Counted from the first letter of the stretch, positions 8,443-18,815 are shown. The stretch is DNA of 64,000 bases from Mariniblastus fucicola (GCF_008087665.1 NZ_CP042912.1:372001-436000); one strand, 5' to 3'. Program-made: numbers and translations. The notes: generated from the letters alone by a model not told the origin.

Positions 8443-9924
8443 CTACTTTGGCTTGGCAGCAACCCCTGCCTTCAACACCATCCCCAGCACGACCCCCACC
8501 AGCATCAGCCCTCCGATTGCCAACGCGACCAGTAGATGGCCTTCGCTGACCAGATGCGTCACGGAGCTGTAGGTCAGACCCGCGCAAACGATCGCAAAGA
8601 AGATCGGCTCAGCCGGAAACAACGGCAAGCGAAAATGCTCCCCATCGGACTTCTCCCGGTATCGGAACACGATCAGCGAAAGCACCGTCGCTCCCAGAAA
8701 GCTCCAGAAGTACGGAGCCGACGCGATCAGCAGCACCATGAAAATGTTCTCGTACCTGGCACACAGCAGAATCAGCGAGATCGTAACCACCGCCTGAAGC
8801 ACAATCGATTGCCAGGGGCAACTTCGTTGATCGTCCCACCGCGACAGAAAACTCAACGCCTCGTAGTCTCGCCCGACGGCGTAGTAGATCCGCGGGCTGG
8901 TGATGATCATCCCATTGATGGCTCCCAGGCAGGAAATGCAAACCAGTGCCGCGACCAGTTCTTTAGCGCGGGCGGCAAAGAAATTCTCGCTGCCGAGCGC
9001 CGTCTCCACCAGGCTGATCGCTGGCGACTTCGAGGCCGCCATCCCGTCTTGCCCAAGTCCAACCGCCAGAGAAATGTTGAACAGGACGTAGACCAACGTC
9101 ACAATCCCGACGCCGAAAATCAGGGATCGCCACAGGTTGCGTTTCGGCTGCTGAATCTCGTTGGCCACCAGAGCCACATCGTTCCAGCCTCCAAAGCTGA
9201 ACATCACCAGCACCAGTGGCAACCACAGCGAACCGATGCTGAATCCGTCCGACGTCGAGGCCGCAGCGGTGGCTTGGGGCGTGACGTCTCCAATCGGATT
9301 GGCGAAGGCCAGCAGAATAATCAGTCCAATGCCCGCGACTTTCGCAAGCGTCAAAATGTTTTGCGTGTATTTTCCTTTCTGCAAACCCAGCAAATTCGCA
9401 CTCGTCAGCAACGTGATCGCCAGCATGGCTCCGCCGATTTTGACGACGGTGACCGGCAGTTCACGGATCAGCGGCAGCGAGGCAGCGATGTGAGAAAAAT
9501 GCTCGGCGAACACGATCGCCATCAGGCCAATGTTGGCGGGGCGGACGATCCAGAAAGAAGCCCAGGCGAACATGAACGCGATCGGCTGGCCGAAGGCTTT
9601 CTTCAAATAGGCGTAGTCTCCGCCGGCAGCGTCAGGAAAACGCGTGGTTAATTCGACAAAACAGGCGGCTCCCACAAGCACGATTGCTCCCGCCGCGATC
9701 CAGATTCCGATCATGGTCGCCGTGTTTGGAGTCAGTCCGGCGACATCCGCTGCGGTTCCAAAGACGCCTGCTCCGATGATTGTGCCGACGATGATGCAGA
9801 TCGAATCGAGCAGCGATAGGGTCCGGCGAGGAGAATTGGCTGGCATATGAAGCGGAGTGTTAAGCTGAGGTGAAGGAGTGTCTCTTCGGCCGTGCATGCG
9901 GAAAATCAGCCCCAGGGGCTCCAA
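8443..9924 (-). CDS. APC-superfamily amino acid permease
   Basis: Up to 493 residues with about 12 hydrophobic membrane segments, typical of amino acid-polyamine-organocation transporters. The first segment carries the family motif IIVGTIIGAGVFG, where unwound glycines bind the substrate amino group. Later marks are FPDAAGGDYAYLKKAFG and LVMFSFGGWNDVALVANEIQ with KRNLWRSL. The first ATG at 9924 gives a 26-residue extension without family likeness, and the ATG at 9846 (MPANSPRRTLSLLDS) is a better start. The substrate cannot be assigned; family members carry neutral amino acids or polyamines by proton symport or exchange. Confidence 0.88.
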   Translation of the reverse strand: MEPLGLIFRMHGRRDTPSPQLNTPLHMPANSPRRTLSLLDSICIIVGTIIGAGVFGTAADVAGLTPNTATMIGIWIAAGAIVLVGAACFVELTTRFPDAAGGDYAYLKKAFGQPIAFMFAWASFWIVRPANIGLMAIVFAEHFSHIAASLPLIRELPVTVVKIGGAMLAITLLTSANLLGLQKGKYTQNILTLAKVAGIGLIILLAFANPIGDVTPQATAAASTSDGFSIGSLWLPLVLVMFSFGGWNDVALVANEIQQPKRNLWRSLIFGVGIVTLVYVLFNISLAVGLGQDGMAASKSPAISLVETALGSENFFAARAKELVAALVCISCLGAINGMIITSPRIYYAVGRDYEALSFLSRWDDQRSCPWQSIVLQAVVTISLILLCARYENIFMVLLIASAPYFWSFLGATVLSLIVFRYREKSDGEHFRLPLFPAEPIFFAIVCAGLTYSSVTHLVSEGHLLVALAIGGLMLVGVVLGMVLKAGVAAKPK

Positions 9925-10044
9925 ATGCCATCAAAAACCGGAATCACGATGGAACTGGACTTTTTGGGATGCGTCAATATATTGTAGGTGAATTTCAAAA
10001 CGCCTTTGAGGTTCAGCAAAAATTTCAATCCTCGAAAGGGATCT

Positions 10045-10263
10045 ATGCCAAAAGAAGAATCTTACGAAGTTGACGGTACCGTCACGCAGGCTCTGGCCAA
10101 CACCCGATTCCGGGTCGAGCTGGAAACCGGCGACGAAGTCCTTGCGCACGTCGCGGGCAAAATCAGAAGGAATTTCATTCGAATTGTTCCCGGCGACAAA
10201 GTCCGTGTGGAACTTTCTCCTTACGATCTGACCAAGGGTCGCATCGTCTACCGAGAGCGTTAA
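10045..10263 (+). CDS. infA: Translation initiation factor IF-1
   Basis: A 72-residue S1/OB-fold protein starting [20 protein letters not shown] and ending [11 protein letters not shown], the standard IF-1 length and sequence. It binds the ribosomal A site during initiation with IF-2 and IF-3. The ATG at 10045 is chosen over an in-frame ATG at 9988 because it has an AAAGGGA Shine-Dalgarno nine bases upstream and gives the family's exact N-terminus. Confidence 0.97.
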   Translation: MPKEESYEVDGTVTQALANTRFRVELETGDEVLAHVAGKIRRNFIRIVPGDKVRVELSPYDLTKGRIVYRER

Positions 10264-10457
10264 TACCTCATTCTGAGTCGCTCCGCCTCCCATCTTTTGC
10301 AGAGTCCACGTTTGCAAGGCGGTTCGCTGCTGCGCGGTGTCGCGAACCTTGTCCGCAGCTTGTCGTCCTGTTCTCAGGCGGAAACTGTCGGTCTTCAGTT
10401 GAAGCCGGTTCTACAAACATGTCCCGCGTCGCAAAAACAGAGTATGGTCTGGCAGAA

Positions 10458-11006
10458 ATGTCGAAGTCAACGAAACGAATCAGCAAACTGCTCAGCCTCG
10501 TACTGCGGCACAAACCAGAACACCTGGGTTTGCAGTTGGACGAAAATGGCTGGGTTGAGGTCGAAGAACTGCTTGCCGCTATTTGCGAAAGCGGACTGTC
10601 TGTCGATAGGTCAATGCTGGACGATGTGGTTCGCGACAACGACAAGCAAAGGTTTGCATTCAGTGCGGACGGGTCTCGAATCCGTGCCAGCCAAGGCCAT
10701 TCGGTCAGTGTCGATGTTGAATTGAAGCAGCAGCAACCTCCGGCGGTTTTATTTCATGGCACCGTCGAGAAATTCGTGGGCCTCATCCGCGAATCGGGGC
10801 TGAAAAAAATGCAGCGTCAGCATGTCCACTTGAGCGTTGATGTGGCGACGGCCAGCCAGGTTGGATCTCGGCGTGGCAAACCGATCATCCTCGAAATCGA
10901 CGCGAGCAAAATGTCTGCCGACGGTCACCAGTTCTTTCTTTCGGCCAACGGCGTTTGGCTGACTGACCATGTTTCGTCAGAGTACATCACCTTTCCGGAT
11001 TGCTGA
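10458..11006 (+). CDS. kptA: RNA 2'-phosphotransferase (Tpt1/KptA)
   Basis: A 182-residue protein from the ATG at 10458; an ATG at 10419 would add 13 residues. All family motifs are present: LLSLVLRHKPEHLGL, VLFHGT, the HVHLS segment with Arg/His that bind NAD, and FFLSANGVWLT. KptA moves an internal RNA 2'-phosphate to NAD, giving ADP-ribose 1'',2''-cyclic phosphate. In fungi it finishes tRNA splicing; bacteria lack that pathway, so the natural bacterial target is uncertain. Its last 82 bases overlap the 3' end of the convergent EamA gene. Confidence 0.93.
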   Translation: MSKSTKRISKLLSLVLRHKPEHLGLQLDENGWVEVEELLAAICESGLSVDRSMLDDVVRDNDKQRFAFSADGSRIRASQGHSVSVDVELKQQQPPAVLFHGTVEKFVGLIRESGLKKMQRQHVHLSVDVATASQVGSRRGKPIILEIDASKMSADGHQFFLSANGVWLTDHVSSEYITFPDC

Positions 11007-11944
11007 TCAAAGTCCTGCTGTTGGACCGGATCTGTCGGATCTTCTTTCTTCTGTACCGTCATCGCGACGCCAACCAGTGCCACAATTGTCCCCACGATCG
11101 CCAGTCGGGTTGCTTTGTGGCCGAACAGAATCCAGACCACCGGAATCGCAAACAGCGGACAAGTCGAAATCAGCGTTTGGGCGACCGCGAGGTCAGCGTA
11201 TTTGTAGGCGATCTGGCTGAGCCAAATTCCCAGCCAGGTTCCGATCGCCGTGGCCGGCACGATGAACTTGAGATACTCGAACCGGAACGTGCTCGCGAAC
11301 GACTTTCGGGTTTTCCACTGAGCCATCAACATCACGACCGAGGCGATTGCAGCGATTAGCAATCGGATCATCGTTGCCTCCAGAGCACCGCAATCTCCTT
11401 TCATGCCCAGTGTGGAGAAGAGTCCTCCGACCGCCTGGCAAACCGCACCAAGCAGTCCAAGAGCAACTCCGACTTCGAAGTTTCCGGGCAGCAAACCGGG
11501 TGCTTCGACGTTGGCTCTTCGATCCGAGACAACCGTGGCGACTCCCAGAACCGTTAGCAAAATTCCGCTCAGCACCACCAGGCCAATCTGTTGTTCCAGA
11601 AATTGATAGCCGAGCATCGTCGCGAACAGAGGGCTGGCACAAGCGATCAACAGAGCCCGGCGCGGACCAAGAATTTGCAGGCAACGAAAGTAAAGCGTGT
11701 CTCCGGCGACAATTCCAACCAGTCCACTGAGCGTTAGCCAGCCCCAATCAAATGGGTTGGTCGTGAACTCGAAAGTGCCAAAAATTAGCCACACGCAGAG
11801 GATGTGCAGCACGATAAACACACATCCGATTACGTTTTTACAGGCGTTGAGCGTGAACGCCGGGATCTTCACCTGACCCCAAAGCATGCTGGAGAAAGTC
11901 CACAGCACCGCTGCAGTTAGTGCCGCAATTTCTCCGGGATTCAT
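10925..11944 (-). CDS. EamA/DMT-family transporter
   Basis: 339 residues from the ATG at 11944 (MNPGEIAALTAAVLWTFSSM), preferred over an upstream ATG at 12004 that adds 20 unrelated residues. About ten hydrophobic helices form two EamA repeats. The first repeat ends GDTLYFRCLQILGPRRALLIACASPLF and the second has AQTLISTCPLFAIPVVWILFG. These drug/metabolite transporters usually export amino acids or related metabolites, but the substrate is unknown. The last roughly 27 codons run antisense to the end of kptA, and this C-terminal tail (from about MTVQKKEDPTDP) looks like an unconserved extension. Confidence 0.87.
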   Translation of the reverse strand: MNPGEIAALTAAVLWTFSSMLWGQVKIPAFTLNACKNVIGCVFIVLHILCVWLIFGTFEFTTNPFDWGWLTLSGLVGIVAGDTLYFRCLQILGPRRALLIACASPLFATMLGYQFLEQQIGLVVLSGILLTVLGVATVVSDRRANVEAPGLLPGNFEVGVALGLLGAVCQAVGGLFSTLGMKGDCGALEATMIRLLIAAIASVVMLMAQWKTRKSFASTFRFEYLKFIVPATAIGTWLGIWLSQIAYKYADLAVAQTLISTCPLFAIPVVWILFGHKATRLAIVGTIVALVGVAMTVQKKEDPTDPVQQQDFDQQSGKVMYSDETWSVSQTPLAERKNW

Positions 11945-12034
11945 TGAGTGGCTTTCGAAACGTAGTGACGGCTTCCAGCCATCGCAATTCGCAACTGGTG
12001 GCAAAGTTCGCGGTTGGTTACCGCAAAACGGAAC

Positions 12035-13207
12035 CTACTCAGCGGGCTTGAGGCAGTAAACCGTACCACGTTCCGTCGCAACAACCAGTCGGGGAAGTTT
12101 ACCGCCGATGATAGCCGGGGAACCCAAAATCGCGCCGTTAAATTGCGTCTGCCAAATCACTTTTCCGTCTTCTAGGTTCAGCGTGTAGAAACGCCCGTCC
12201 GTCGAACCCACATAGACCCGGTCTCCCGCGATGATCGGCGAGCCATCCACTTTGGCCTTCACCGTCGTCGACCATTTCAGTGTCCCGGTTTTCGGATCCA
12301 AACAATTGATTTTTCGATTTCTGGCTCCGAACACCAGATGGTCATTTGTCACCGAAGCCGAACTTCTCACCGACGTCGCGCCCGCTGGCTCTTCCCACCG
12401 CCAATTGACTTCCGGCGTCTGGAAATTGATCGAGAAGAAAGTTCCCTGCTCGGTGCCAAAATAAACGTCGTCGCCGACCGCCGCGGCGGTTGTCCCGGTG
12501 GGCGAGCCAATCTCGACGGTGCTGACTTCCTTGCCATCGTCGAGCCCGATGACGTGTAGCTTCGAATCGCACCCAGCCAAAAAGCAGCGGTTGCCAGCCA
12601 CCGTCGCACCGCATTGAATTTGATCATCGACCGAATGAGCCCATTTGAGCTCTCCGGTTTCACGTTCGAGTGCGTACAGTTTTGCATCCTGCGAGCCAAA
12701 CAGAACCAGCGACTTGAAGAAGTTCCCGCCCGAACTAATTTCGCCCTGAGTCTCGTACGTCCAGAGCGCTTTGCCATTGGCCGCGTCGACGCAGTAGATC
12801 ATCCCGATCATGTCGCCGACGAAAATTCTGCCGTCACGCCACGCCGGCGACGATACAAAGCCCTCTTCAATCTCGAAATCCCAGTTGGATTTTCCCGTTT
12901 CCAGGTCGATCGAAAACAGCTTGCCTTTCACATTGACGTCGATACCGGATGTGAAAATCGTCGGCTTGCCTTCGTGGGACGCAATGATTGGGCTCGATTC
13001 GAAGGCGCCTTTTGGATACTTGAACTCCCAATCGATTTCGAACTTGTCGCCAATCGATTTCTCAATGGCGCCGGTTGAAGTTTCGTTTCCGCGGGCCATC
13101 GGCCATGCTGCAGCTTTGGCGGCTTCGTCGACTTTTGCCTGTTGAGCAAACAGAGGAGTCGCACAGAGAGCCAGAATCGCCAGTGAAAAACTGAGTCGTT
13201 GAAACAT
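12035..13207 (-). CDS. Exported PQQ-like (YVTN/BamB-type) beta-propeller protein
   Basis: 390 residues from the ATG at 13207, which starts a clear signal peptide (MFQRLSFSLAILALCATPLFA); an ATG at 13333 would add 42 residues that hide it. After WPMARGNETSTG come repeated beta-propeller blades of the PQQ-repeat type, such as GKLFSIDLETGKSNWDFEIE, IYCVDAANGKALWTYETQG and KLYALERETGELKWAHSVD. There is no visible catalytic Asp/Glu set for a PQQ alcohol dehydrogenase, so a non-enzymatic, BamB-like or scaffold role is as likely as an oxidoreductase. Such exported propellers are frequent in planctomycetes. Confidence 0.87.
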   Translation of the reverse strand: MFQRLSFSLAILALCATPLFAQQAKVDEAAKAAAWPMARGNETSTGAIEKSIGDKFEIDWEFKYPKGAFESSPIIASHEGKPTIFTSGIDVNVKGKLFSIDLETGKSNWDFEIEEGFVSSPAWRDGRIFVGDMIGMIYCVDAANGKALWTYETQGEISSGGNFFKSLVLFGSQDAKLYALERETGELKWAHSVDDQIQCGATVAGNRCFLAGCDSKLHVIGLDDGKEVSTVEIGSPTGTTAAAVGDDVYFGTEQGTFFSINFQTPEVNWRWEEPAGATSVRSSASVTNDHLVFGARNRKINCLDPKTGTLKWSTTVKAKVDGSPIIAGDRVYVGSTDGRFYTLNLEDGKVIWQTQFNGAILGSPAIIGGKLPRLVVATERGTVYCLKPAE

Positions 13208-13354
13208 GTGAGGCTCCACCAAAATTCGTCGATGCCGGAAAATACGATTGAGATTTTGGGCCTTAGATAGCCCTTCGTCACGCAGGCCTGAGATGACTCG
13301 CGTTGGACGGTTGCGAACGCCAATCAGTTCCATTGTGCTGCGAGTTGGCCCTGG

Positions 13355-13912
13355 CTACTTTTCCGGTGATGGGCTGATCAGTTCAATAATGTTGCCATCG
13401 GGATCGCGAATCAAAGTGAGTGTAATCTGTTCGGCACCCTCGATCGGCAGCGGACTTTCAGCAACGGTTTCGACGCCGGCATCCTTGAGACGCTTCATCG
13501 CAGCCTCCGTGCTCTTGACATAAATCGTGAGGTAGCTGTATCCGAGCGTTGTGTGGATGTGATCGTGTGCCGCTTTCGCGCTCTCGCCATCGACTTGCAT
13601 CAGCTTGAGCTGAGTCGCGCCGGCACCGGTTCCCAGTGTGAGCACTTTGACGTCGAGCGGTTTATTATCGGTTAGTCCGACCTTGTTCGCGTACTCGGCA
13701 CCGACCTTGAATTCGGACGTCTGCTCAAAGCCAATGGCCTCGGTGTAGAACTTGACCGACGCGTCGATGTCGCTGACGACACAGCCGATGTCGATAGTCG
13801 GTTTGGTGAACTCGGATTCGTCCTGGTTGGATCCAGCAGAGATGAAACTGGAACCGACCGCACAGACAAGAATGGCGATTGACGAAAGCAGATAGTTTTT
13901 GAGTGTCATCAT
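13355..13912 (-). CDS. Exported VOC-superfamily (glyoxalase/dioxygenase-fold) protein
   Basis: 185 residues with an N-terminal hydrophobic signal (NYLLSSIAILVCAVGSSFISAG). The mature part is a single vicinal-oxygen-chelate domain: PTIDIGCVVSDIDASVKFYTE, LGYSYLTIYVKSTEAAMKRLKDAG and the C-terminal LIRDPDGNIIELISP. The terminal Glu of the last motif is the usual metal ligand. Export is unusual for glyoxalase-type enzymes and its substrate is unknown. It follows the Fe-alcohol dehydrogenase on the same strand after about 60 bases and could belong to that transcription unit. Confidence 0.82.
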   Translation of the reverse strand: MMTLKNYLLSSIAILVCAVGSSFISAGSNQDESEFTKPTIDIGCVVSDIDASVKFYTEAIGFEQTSEFKVGAEYANKVGLTDNKPLDVKVLTLGTGAGATQLKLMQVDGESAKAAHDHIHTTLGYSYLTIYVKSTEAAMKRLKDAGVETVAESPLPIEGAEQITLTLIRDPDGNIIELISPSPEK

Positions 13913-13971
13913 GGATCCAGAAAAAGGGACATTGGTGATTGGCGTACCGCCCGGCGCGTGCGACCGAAATT

Positions 13972-15123
13972 TTACCAGGCAGATTCGTAGACAGAAAGCA
14001 AACTTTCCTGATCAACGTCACGCGGATTGAACGTGCCGGTCCACTGTTTCGCCGCGCCTTCGGCAAGCTGAGGCAATTTCTCTTTTTCGACGCCGCAGCC
14101 GGAAAGCTGAGTTGCCAGTTTCGCAGTTTCGACCAGCGAAGTCAAAAAGTCGGCCAAGCCACGGGCCCCGCTTGCTGGATCTGGCATTCCGTCAACGCCC
14201 GCGGTGCTGAGCAAAAGCTCGCGATACCAGGGATCAAATTGCTCGCCGTTGAAACGGACGACGTGAGGCAACATCAGCCCCACCGCCTGGCCGTGAGCCG
14301 TGTCGTAGGTCGCGGTCAGCGGATTGGCCAACGCGTGGCTGGCGCCGAGCATCGAGTTTTCGATCGCCAGTCCGGCCCAGGCGGCACCAAGCTGCATCGC
14401 GGCGCGAGCTTCGACGTTGTCTGGTTGCTGCAAGACGGTCGAGAAGTTGGTCGCTAAAAGCTTCCAGGCTTCGCGGGAATACAGCAGCGAAACAGGATTG
14501 CGTTTCTTGGTGACCCACGTTTCGACTGCGTGTGAGATCGCGTCAATGCCGGTCAGTGCGGTGACGGCTTCGGGCTGAGTCACGGTGAGTTTCGGATCGA
14601 GGATCGCAATTCGGCAGCTGGCTTTCTTGTCGCCGCACGCCATCTTCACATGCGTTTCGGCGTCAGAGATCAGAGCGAAGCTTTGCATCTCGCTGCCCGT
14701 TCCGGCCGTGGTCGGAATCGCAATCATCGGCAGCATCGGCTTGGTCGCTTTGCCAACGCCCCAGTAGTCTTGCATCTGGCCGCCGCAGGAATAGACGAAG
14801 TTCACGCCTTTGGCACAGTCCATCGAACTTCCGCCGCCCAGTCCGATCAGCAAATCCGGTTCAAACGAGCGAGCGATTTCCATGCCCGCATCGACGTCTT
14901 TCGTGGTCGGGTTCTCGTGAGCGCCATCAAAGACAACGGTCTCGATGTTCTGTTTCTGCAGCGATTCCAGTGCGATCGCCACGTGGCCAGCCGCGACGAT
15001 GCCTTTGTCGGTGACCACCATCGCTTTCTTGGTGCCAAGCTCAGCCGCCAGTTCGCCGACGCGCAGGATCGAATCGGATCCTGAGACCATCCGTGTTTTC
15101 AGTTCAAAATCAAACGGCTGCAT
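13972..15123 (-). CDS. Iron-containing (group III) alcohol dehydrogenase
   Basis: 383 residues matching the Fe-ADH family in full. The nucleotide-binding GGGSSMDCAKGVN and the PTTAGTGSEMQSFALI segments are present. The metal-binding region reads DAISHAVETWVTKKRNP and MLGASHALANPLTATYDTAHGQAVGLMLPHVV, supplying the Asp and three His ligands. Such enzymes interconvert aldehydes and alcohols with NAD(P)H. It is the last of three genes in the order adenylating enzyme, aldehyde-dehydrogenase-fold enzyme, alcohol dehydrogenase. In that setting reduction of an aldehyde made by the neighbour is the likely direction, though this is inferred. Confidence 0.9.
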   Translation of the reverse strand: MQPFDFELKTRMVSGSDSILRVGELAAELGTKKAMVVTDKGIVAAGHVAIALESLQKQNIETVVFDGAHENPTTKDVDAGMEIARSFEPDLLIGLGGGSSMDCAKGVNFVYSCGGQMQDYWGVGKATKPMLPMIAIPTTAGTGSEMQSFALISDAETHVKMACGDKKASCRIAILDPKLTVTQPEAVTALTGIDAISHAVETWVTKKRNPVSLLYSREAWKLLATNFSTVLQQPDNVEARAAMQLGAAWAGLAIENSMLGASHALANPLTATYDTAHGQAVGLMLPHVVRFNGEQFDPWYRELLLSTAGVDGMPDPASGARGLADFLTSLVETAKLATQLSGCGVEKEKLPQLAEGAAKQWTGTFNPRDVDQESLLSVYESAW

Positions 15124-15225
15124 TGGTATCGAAAGTCGCGTTGAGGATGGCCGTGGTGGCGGTTTCCAGCCGCCGCAGTTTGGCAGAAAGCAACGGCTTC
15201 ACGCCGTCACCACGAAAATTTTTTA

Positions 15226-16665
15226 CTACACCAACGCCGCCACTTTTTCTTCCGGCATCTGGTAAGCCCGAGACCGGAACAGGAAGTCGATGATGTTGCC
15301 TTCGTGAGGCTGCAGCCAGTTCAAACGGTTCGTCGGGATCGGGCCGATGTTCAGTCGGTCGATGTTCGTCGCATCCGTCAGTCGATCGATGAAGTTGATG
15401 TCGTTCGTGATCGCCGTGCCAACCAATGTTGGACCAGCGGCCTTGATCATTTTGTCCTGAGGACACTCAACGACCGTCGCGAACGGAAACATGAACTCCT
15501 TCGAAGCAATCTCGCATTCGGGACTGGCCGCGCGGGCGATCACCGGACGAATGTAGGAAGCTCGTTCCAGTTCGACCACGCGATCGCCGTACTCGGCCGT
15601 ACAGTCGGTGACACCGTCTTTTTCGAGGTCGGATTTAACCATGTCCCAAACGGCCTGACCCATGCCGGGAACTGTGAAGGCAGCCAAACCGGCTTCATCG
15701 TTTTCTGGCGGCAACGCTTCGATCGGTCCAAGCCTTTCGGCCAACGCTTTGCCGATCGCTTCGGTGTGACGCGAGGCGTAAATCGCACTGCAATTGATAC
15801 AGCTTCGACCGCCGTTGATGTAAACGCTCTCGACCATCATGTCGAGATACTGTTCCCAATCGTCAACGCAATCGTCGCCCAGGAAAATTTTCGAGAAGCC
15901 CGGTCCGTGGACCTGGACGCGAGGGTTGCTGGAGTATTGATCGACCGTTTTCTGGCTGCCGAAGATCATGCTGCGCGGGCAGCTATCCATCAACGCCGCG
16001 CCAACATCGTGACCTCCGGGATAGAGCGAAACGACTTCCTTCGGAATGCCGGCTTTCTCGTACGCCGACGCAATGCGGTACGCCGTCCAGGGCTCGGACG
16101 AACCCGGTTTGAGCACCAGGCCCATCTGCAGCGGAATGGCTGGCATCCACAACGTGTGAACGCCCGGTGAGTTGGAAGGAAGTACCGCGCCGAGCACAGG
16201 GGTCTGAGCCTGATAGCTGACGACGACGCCGCGATCTTCTTTACCGTATCCGCGGCTGAAGATTTCCAGGTCGAGCCCACGAGTCAAGCAGTCGAGGATC
16301 TCGGTCATGTTCCGCATCACGAAGCTGTTCTTCTTCATGTTGCCGCGACACATGTGCTGAGGCAAACCGGTTGATGCAGATTGCTGATGCACAAAGTCAT
16401 CCGCGGTCTGCGTTCCGTTGCCCATCGGAAGTTCATCGTTCTCAAAATAGTCAGCCGCTTTGCCGACCATTTCGATCAGTTGTTTGCAGCTGAATTGTCG
16501 CAGCGTGTCACGAGCCTTTTGAGCGCTTCGCATGTCGCGAGTGACAAGGCCGCCGTTGGCCGAGTGGACGGTCGCGATCGGTTCGTTGGTGTTGAAGTGT
16601 GTGACTTCGGTCGTTTCGAGGGACTCATATTGTTTGCCCCAACGGATGACTGGAATTTCAAGCAT
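15226..16665 (-). CDS. Aldehyde dehydrogenase-superfamily enzyme, possible acyl reductase
   Basis: 479 residues with the aldehyde dehydrogenase fold. The catalytic Cys lies in NGGRSCINCS near residue 289. The cofactor region includes GAVLPSNSPGVHTLWMPAIPLQMG and VLKPGSSEPWTAYRIA. The late segment CEIASKEFMFPFATVVE matches the usual ALDH EEIFGP-like region, with substitutions. A normal ALDH has a general-base Glu in an ELGGK-type motif; here the region reads VQVHGPGFSKIFLG and that Glu is not evident, as in acylating or LuxC-type enzymes. With the upstream adenylating enzyme and downstream alcohol dehydrogenase, reduction of an activated acyl group to an aldehyde is inferred. An ordinary aldehyde oxidase role cannot be excluded. 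Confidence 0.85.
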   Translation of the reverse strand: MLEIPVIRWGKQYESLETTEVTHFNTNEPIATVHSANGGLVTRDMRSAQKARDTLRQFSCKQLIEMVGKAADYFENDELPMGNGTQTADDFVHQQSASTGLPQHMCRGNMKKNSFVMRNMTEILDCLTRGLDLEIFSRGYGKEDRGVVVSYQAQTPVLGAVLPSNSPGVHTLWMPAIPLQMGLVLKPGSSEPWTAYRIASAYEKAGIPKEVVSLYPGGHDVGAALMDSCPRSMIFGSQKTVDQYSSNPRVQVHGPGFSKIFLGDDCVDDWEQYLDMMVESVYINGGRSCINCSAIYASRHTEAIGKALAERLGPIEALPPENDEAGLAAFTVPGMGQAVWDMVKSDLEKDGVTDCTAEYGDRVVELERASYIRPVIARAASPECEIASKEFMFPFATVVECPQDKMIKAAGPTLVGTAITNDINFIDRLTDATNIDRLNIGPIPTNRLNWLQPHEGNIIDFLFRSRAYQMPEEKVAALV

Positions 16666-16705
16666 TTGGTTGGTTTTCGGTTAGCGGTTTTCGGTGTGTG
16701 GGAAA

Positions 16706-16764
16706 GGTGGCATAGGCTTCCAGCCTGTGGACGTGCAGATCACAGGCTGGAAGCCTATGCCACC
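16706..16764. repeat. Inverted pair of the GGTGGCATAGGCTTCCAGCC repeat
   Basis: Arms 16706-16729 and 16741-16764 are near-perfect reverse complements around an 11-base loop. The pair lies in the 108-base gap between the adenylating enzyme and the aldehyde dehydrogenase-fold gene, so its transcript would form a strong hairpin inside the presumed operon. Confidence 0.9.
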
Positions 16765-16773
16765 ATCGATGAA

Positions 16774-17895
<1,122 letters not shown>

Positions 17896-18087
17896 GATTG
17901 TTTCTTCGCGGTTCTGGTTTGCGATCAGTTGTGAGCCGTACGAAAGACGGAAACCGAAATCGGGACGGGCTCGCAACAGATGATTATAAGGGTGATGAAC
18001 CCCGCCGGGAGGGTGTGGTTTCGAGGAAAGACGGACTCGAACGCCAGCATTTGTTTACGCGACGGCCGGAAGCTGCCAAGTCGACCA

Positions 18088-18465
18088 TCAGAGGCCGTTG
18101 ACGACTCTTGAAATTCCGCTTTTCATCAGTTCTTCTCCGAAGTTGACGAGCATTCCAAGTTTGCGATCGGTCAAGCGTAAGTAAGTTAACAGAGCCTTCT
18201 TGTGGACGGGGGCGACTCGTTCGACGGATTTGAGTTCAATGATGAGCTTGCGATTTACGACTATGTCGACTCGAAAGCCAACGTCAAGTTTGACGTCGTC
18301 CCAGACGACTGGAATCGGCGCTTCTTCTTCGGCCGTGAGTCCGCGTTTTCAAAGCTCGTGAATCATGACTTTCTGATAAACCGATTCAAGCAGTCCGGGG
18401 CCGAGCGTGGTGTGGATTTGGAAAGCAACATCGACGACTATTTTCGAGAGTTGATTTTCGTCCAT
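18088..18465 (-). pseudogene. GxxExxY family protein, interrupted by an in-frame TGA
   Basis: The reading frame from ATG 18465 (MDENQLSKIVVDVAFQIHTTLG) to the TGA at 18088 matches the whole of the roughly 125-residue GxxExxY family, including the name motif as GPGLLESVY and the later LIIELKSVE. Codon 39, at 18349-18351, is TGA, between MIHEL and KRGLTAEEEAP. The family usually has Arg or another residue here, so a single CGA-to-TGA change would explain it. The reading frame is intact on both sides, so the damage is recent or is a sequencing error. The family resembles PD-(D/E)xK nucleases, and its function is unknown. Confidence 0.82.
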
Positions 18466-18601
18466 GGTGATTCCGGTGTGGGTTTGGAAAAAGCAATATT
18501 TTAGGCTACAGGCGGCGTTGCCCGAGCGATGAGTATGTGTGGGCCGACATTTGGTCCGCTGATGGAAGGTAGTTGTCTTCGATGCATCCGGATGCAAGGG
18601 A

Positions 18602-18673
18602 CCTCACGCAAAGGCGCGAAGGCGCAAAGTTTGGGCTGTGAGCTGCCGCATGTCCTTCGCGCCTTTGCGTGAG
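18602..18673. repeat. Inverted repeat with CCTCACGCAAAGGCGCGAAGG arms
   Basis: Arms at 18602-18622 and 18653-18673 are perfect reverse complements over 21 bases with a 30-base spacer. It lies between the broken GxxExxY gene and the dehydrogenase gene at 18816. There is no T-run. Confidence 0.88.
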
Positions 18674-18815
18674 GCTATTGCTGCATTGGCTGCACGGTCA
18701 TTCCGCCTAAAGTTATTGCCAGCTTTGTGTCACCATCGCACTGCGTTTTCGGACGATGAGCACTTGTTTTTACTATCATGAACGCTCTGACCGCTCCAAA
18801 ACGTTTTGATCTCCC

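Noticed and set aside
8536-9651. A 371-codon plus-strand open frame across the permease gene
   Set aside because: Antisense to a well-supported transporter; composition (Arg, Gln, His rich) is that of an antisense frame.
18349-18351. TGA in the GxxExxY gene as a selenocysteine codon
   Set aside because: No selenocysteine-insertion hairpin or selenoprotein family relation is seen; a point mutation is simpler.
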